A stretch of DNA of 64,000 nt from Paenibacillus ihbetae. Lineage in GTDB: Bacteria; Bacillota; Bacilli; Paenibacillales; Paenibacillaceae. The notes below the pieces were generated by a model. That model was not told the origin of the DNA. It saw only the letters and a program-made list of their open reading frames with translations, and ran no database searches. A program made the position numbers and the translations under genes. How positions within the stretch are numbered: position 1 is the first letter of the stretch; every line of letters begins with the position of its first letter. The stretch spans positions 4,504,501 to 4,568,500 of the forward strand of contig NZ_CP016809.1 in the NCBI RefSeq assembly GCF_002741055.1. The letters are read 5' to 3'. Shown piece after piece: positions 61,042 through 64,000 of the stretch.

Positions 61042-62907
61042 GTGACAACACCGGATCGTAAAAGCGTCACCGTAGACATCTACGGGACTTCCTATAAACT
61101 TGTCGGCAGCAGCAGCGACTATACGAAACAGGTCGCGAGCTATGTGGACGAACGGATGCGCACGATATCCAAGGCGCACAACCGGCTGGATACCCCGCGC
61201 ATTGCCGTCCTTGCTGCCGTACATATGGCTGAAGAAGCGCTGCAAATGCAGCATTATCAGAATGAGGCCAAGCAGCTTAATACGGAGCGTAACGAGCTGC
61301 GCTCCGAGCTGGCGCGTGTTCAGGGGCTGCAGATTGAGCAGCAGGAAAGGCATCGTCAGCAGAGCGAGCTGATGGAGCGGAAGCTGGCCGAGCAGACCGC
61401 GCTGGCCGAGGAATACCGGAGCGCGAAAGAGACCCTGGCGGCGGAATCCGAGCGGACCAAGGAGCTGCTGCAGAAGGAGTCTGCGCGTGTGTCTGAGCTG
61501 CAGCGGGATAAGGAGCAGCTGGAAGAGCAGCTGAAGAAGCAGCGAGAAGAGCTGGAGCGGCGGCACCAGCAGGCGCTGGAGGAAATGAAGCGGCGTCATG
61601 AAAGCCAGCAGCAGCAATTGAACGGAAGCCATAAGCAGGCGCTGGAGAAGCTCGAGCAGCAGTATCAGGCATCCGCCAAAGAGGAAGCCGAGAAGCATGC
61701 CCAGCATGCCAAGAAGCAGGAGGAATCCTTCAAGCAGCAGGCGCTTCAGAAAGACCGGCAGCATGCGGCCGCCGTACAGGAGCTGGAGAAGCAGCTGTCG
61801 GATCAGCGAAGCCGGGGAAGTCAGCTGCAGTCGCGCCTGGCAGCCGCCGAGAAGGAGCTGGGCGCACTCAAGGGCGAGTCCCAGAAGCTGAAGGAGGATT
61901 TGCTTCAGGCCAGACAGCAGGGCAAGAACGCCGAGCAGGAGCTGCAGAAGCTTCGGAGCCAATTGCAGCAGCTGACCGAGGAGCGGGACAGCCTGAAAGC
62001 CGAATCCGCCAAGTCGGAAGAGGAACGGCGCCGCCTTCAGAAGCTCGTCGTGGATGCGAATCAGGCTTCGAGGAAGCATCAGGAGGAGCTGCAGCGCTTG
62101 AGCCAGGAGCTTCAGTCGTGGCGCACGCTGGCCGATCAGCGTAAAGTGGAGACCGGCGAGCTTGAGATGCGGATTGTCGAGCTGATGGAAGGCAACGAAA
62201 GCCTGGAGGAAGGCTTGAGAGGCCTCCATGATGAAATCGGCGTACTGAAGGATGAAGCCGAACGCGCGAATGCCGACCGGAAAGCGGCCCGGCAGGAATT
62301 GCTCGAGCTGCAGCACCGGTATGACGAGCTTGAGAAGCTGGGCAAGGAAGCGGAGACCCGCGAGGAAGAAACGCATAAGCTCTACGCGATGCTGGAGGAA
62401 GAATACGATACCCTTTCCGGCCAGCTGGAAGAGCTTCGCCGTAAAGCTGATGCAAGCGAGGAGCACAGTCAAGAGCTGGCGAAGCGGTTAAGAGAGGCAG
62501 AGGAACGAGCGGCTCACTGGCAGGAGCAATGCGAGCAATGGATGGCGGAGCGGGATCAGCTCGCGGAAGAGACGGAGCGGCTTCATGCCGAACGCGACGA
62601 ATGGAAGAAGTCCCGGGACGCGCTGGAAGAGGAGCTGACTTCTTGGCAGCGTGAAATCGCGTCCGCGAAGGAAGCCTGCGAACGGATGGAGAGCGAGAAG
62701 AAGGATGCCGAGGCGCAGTACGCCGAGCTGGGCGAGCAATATGAGGTCATCATGCATCAATACCGGCTGCTGCAGGCCGAACAGGAGCTGAAGGCGGAGC
62801 AAACCGCCCAGCTCGAAGAAGAACATAAGAAGCTGAAGGAAGAGTACGCCAAGCTTCAAGTCGAATACAATGAATGGATTGAACTGATCGAGCAGGACCA
62901 GCGATAA
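61042..62907 (+). CDS. zapA: ZapA domain fused to a very long coiled coil
   Basis: Residues 8-90 are a ZapA domain (VTVDIYGTSYKLVGSSSDYTKQVASYVDERMRTISKAHNRLDTPRIAVLAAVHMAEEAL). ZapA normally has 80-110 residues, binds FtsZ and bundles its filaments; the position after pheT matches Bacillus zapA. Here another 530 residues follow, almost all heptad-rich Glu/Lys/Gln/Arg/Leu/Ala, a continuous coiled coil to the C-terminus. The GTG start at 61042 follows AGAAGGAGGGC. The 285-base gap before it holds a direct repeat, ATAACCACAAGC, and a TATAAT near 60975. The minus-strand open frames over this gene are composition artefacts. Confidence 0.88.
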   Translation: MTTPDRKSVTVDIYGTSYKLVGSSSDYTKQVASYVDERMRTISKAHNRLDTPRIAVLAAVHMAEEALQMQHYQNEAKQLNTERNELRSELARVQGLQIEQQERHRQQSELMERKLAEQTALAEEYRSAKETLAAESERTKELLQKESARVSELQRDKEQLEEQLKKQREELERRHQQALEEMKRRHESQQQQLNGSHKQALEKLEQQYQASAKEEAEKHAQHAKKQEESFKQQALQKDRQHAAAVQELEKQLSDQRSRGSQLQSRLAAAEKELGALKGESQKLKEDLLQARQQGKNAEQELQKLRSQLQQLTEERDSLKAESAKSEEERRRLQKLVVDANQASRKHQEELQRLSQELQSWRTLADQRKVETGELEMRIVELMEGNESLEEGLRGLHDEIGVLKDEAERANADRKAARQELLELQHRYDELEKLGKEAETREEETHKLYAMLEEEYDTLSGQLEELRRKADASEEHSQELAKRLREAEERAAHWQEQCEQWMAERDQLAEETERLHAERDEWKKSRDALEEELTSWQREIASAKEACERMESEKKDAEAQYAELGEQYEVIMHQYRLLQAEQELKAEQTAQLEEEHKKLKEEYAKLQVEYNEWIELIEQDQR

Positions 62908-62967
62908 TCCGAGGGTCTGCTTCCATATTCCGATCCGGCACGGAATCATCCCATTCTTACAAGCGGC

Positions 62968-63023
62968 AAAAACCTCCGGTTGCAAAGAGAGGAAGTTCTC
63001 TCTGGAGCAATCCGGAGGTTTTG
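62968..63023 (+). terminator. Bidirectional terminator between zapA and the cupredoxin gene
   Basis: AAAACCTCCGG pairs with CCGGAGGTTTT, with an inner AGAGAG/CTCTCT stem. The genes are convergent. Confidence 0.85.
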
Positions 63024-63034
63024 TTTGCTGGTGT

Positions 63035-63421
63035 TTATTCTTCAACAATCAGCTTGGAGATCATCGCGCTATGGCCGCTCCCGCACATAATGGAGCAGGA
63101 TATTTCGAATTCGCCCGCTTCATCCGGCGTGATGACCGTGGAACTGTTTTTGCGGTCAAGCTGCAGGCCCAGAGCCGGGATCATAACCCCGTGATTGCCT
63201 TCCTCGTTCTCGTACGTAATTTTGACGGGAACCCCTTTCTTCAGACGGTATTCCTCTTGGTCGAACTTGAAGTTCGTTCCCTTGATCACGAGTTCAGCTT
63301 CCGGCGCTACGCCTGTATCGGTAATGCCCGAATCTCCTGCGGATCCATTCTGATTTCCGCCGCATGCAGCCAGTACAAGCAGAAGCATAGAAGATATAAG
63401 CAGTGCAATCGCTTTTTTCAC
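63035..63421 (-). CDS. Cupredoxin lipoprotein with a CuA-type site
   Basis: The 128-residue protein has a lipoprotein signal ending in LAAC and a COX2-like cupredoxin domain. All CuA-type ligands are visible: His in EEGNHGVMIP, then the cluster CSIMCGSGHSAM (two Cys, His, Met with COX2 spacing). It is not part of an oxidase operon here. It could be a stand-alone electron carrier, an oxidase assembly factor or a copper-binding protein. The start is a GTG at 63421 with AGGAGAG 6 bases upstream. Confidence 0.87.
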   Translation of the reverse strand: MKKAIALLISSMLLLVLAACGGNQNGSAGDSGITDTGVAPEAELVIKGTNFKFDQEEYRLKKGVPVKITYENEEGNHGVMIPALGLQLDRKNSSTVITPDEAGEFEISCSIMCGSGHSAMISKLIVEE

Positions 63422-63437
63422 TATTATCTCTCCTGAC

Positions 63438-63526
63438 TATGAAATATTGGTGAACTTTACCTATCATCGTTATCATAGCGCAGAAAGAGAGGGCATGCAC
63501 ATCGCTGTTATGAAAAATTGGTGAAC
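63438..63526. repeat. Pair of 18-bp direct repeats upstream of the cupredoxin gene
   Basis: TATGAAATATTGGTGAAC (63438-63455) and TATGAAAAATTGGTGAAC (63509-63526) differ at one base and are 71 bases apart. They lie in the promoter region of the cupredoxin gene, so they may be binding sites for one regulator. Confidence 0.65.
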
Positions 63527-63557
63527 ACCGCGCCTAGAAATTAGCCGAAACAGGACA

Positions 63558-63589
63558 ACAAACCCCTGTTGATGGCAACAGGGGTTTGC
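63558..63589 (-). terminator. Hairpin downstream of the YvlD-like gene
   Basis: CAAACCCCTGTTG pairs with CAACAGGGGTTTG around ATGG-like bases. It follows the minus-strand membrane protein; the T run after it is interrupted. Confidence 0.65.
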
Positions 63590-63641
63590 TCCAGAAAAAT
63601 CCGACCGTCCTGTCGAAGAAGGAGCGGTTAGCACAGGTGCG

Positions 63642-64000
63642 TTACGAATTCTTGCGGCGATTCTTGCCGGCTTCAAACGGTGTGGAGATCGGGATGAACA
63701 AATCGATAATCCCGATAACCAGAGCGGCAATTAGAGCGCCCAATACGGACACGCTGACGCCTCCGACAATAAATTGGGCAAGGTAAATGACAAGTGCGCT
63801 CACGAGAAAGCCTACAATCCCGCGTCCAAACGGGGTGACCTTTTTGCCGAAGATCCCCTCAATCGCCCAGCCAAACAGAGCGATAACCAGTGCAAGCAAG
63901 AGCGCACTTCCGAATCCGCCGACGGTGAATTGAGGAACAATCCATCCCACGACCATAAGTACAAGCGCGGCAACGATAAATCGAACGACGTGCCCGAGGA
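63642..64000 (-). CDS. Phage-holin-family / YvlD-like small membrane protein (5' end beyond the window)
   Basis: The visible part has about four hydrophobic helices: MVVGWIVPQFTVGGFGSALLLALVIALFGWAIEGIFG, GRGIVGFLVSALVIYLAQFIVGGVSVS and LGALIAALVIGIIDLFIP. This is the pattern of the mycobacterial-4-TMS phage holin family, which includes YvlD; a lysis role is not implied. The frame stays open to the window edge with LGHVVRFIVAALVL before the internal Met, so the true start lies outside and the gene is partial here. Confidence 0.78.
   Translation of the reverse strand, partial: LGHVVRFIVAALVLMVVGWIVPQFTVGGFGSALLLALVIALFGWAIEGIFGKKVTPFGRGIVGFLVSALVIYLAQFIVGGVSVSVLGALIAALVIGIIDLFIPISTPFEAGKNRRKNS

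Noticed and set aside
61000..62472. Long minus-strand ORF (490 codons) opposite zapA
   Set aside because: It mirrors the Glu/Gln/Leu codons of the coiled coil and gives a Leu/Gln/His-rich product. It is a composition artefact.
63642..64000. Prophage holin gene
   Set aside because: The family name includes holin, but the protein is of the chromosomal YvlD type and no phage gene is nearby.

Overview
The window looks like chromosome of a Paenibacillus-type, low-GC-lineage (Firmicutes) spore former with fairly GC-rich DNA. The basis is strong AGGAGG-type ribosome binding sites, two T-box leaders, an infC-rpmI-rplT operon with an attenuator leader, a PerR box, a Spo0A-box-like site, the ytqA-ytqB pair, pheS-pheT followed by zapA, and many genes closest in recall to Bacillus subtilis proteins (TcyP, CatE, YwnH, YkuU, SpeD). 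I see no prophage, insertion sequence, CRISPR array or rRNA operon.

Layout. 1-7.6 kb: a CobC-like phosphatase, a GNAT gene, then a cobalamin riboswitch with terminator ahead of a tight operon for a B12/corrinoid ABC importer (BtuF, BtuC, BtuD types) and CobT-CobU-CobS, which build the nucleotide loop of cobalamin. 7.8-23 kb: cystine symporter, Xaa-Pro peptidase, several acetyltransferases, a frameshifted MocR/GabR-type regulator that also lacks its PLP lysine, an AEC transporter, CatE, an ArsR-type regulator with its metallo-hydrolase, SpeD, an SRPBCC protein and an AraC-type regulator. 23-36 kb: RecQ, a B12-binding radical SAM protein, LysR/monooxygenase pair, an AT-richer LysE exporter, a lipase-like hydrolase with a pentapeptide-like tail, ManA, the YtqB/YtqA tRNA-modification pair, TrmB and a diacylglycerol glucosyltransferase-like enzyme. 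36.5-41 kb: a GT2 glycosyltransferase behind a 430-nt structured leader, then infC (apparently starting at AUC), rpmI, rplT and a Gly/Tyr-rich small protein.

41-50 kb: a leucine T-box controls ilvB-ilvN-ilvC (with an unusual switchable hairpin between ilvN and ilvC). leuB lies 4.2 kb downstream, separated by an aldo/keto reductase, a lipoprotein and a 1.8-kb array of four repeats of about 405 or 465 bp that ends in a 12-bp minisatellite. 50-64 kb: a YkuU-type peroxiredoxin with a perfect PerR box, a zinc-ribbon-like protein, a PAS histidine kinase with a 0A-box-like site, an HMGL-like aldolase, tRNA-Pro and tRNA-Gly, an ABC-F ribosome-protection-type ATPase behind an attenuator, a phenylalanine T-box with pheS-pheT, a ZapA domain fused to a coiled coil of about 530 residues, a CuA-type cupredoxin lipoprotein and the end of a YvlD-like membrane protein that runs off the window.

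The main candidates for new biology are the ZapA-coiled-coil fusion, the repeat array before leuB, the structured leader of the GT2 gene, the 36-residue membrane-peptide ORF inside the cobalamin riboswitch expression platform, the switchable hairpin in the ilv mRNA, and the pentapeptide-like tails on two unrelated enzymes. All calls come from reading the sequence; no database search was run.
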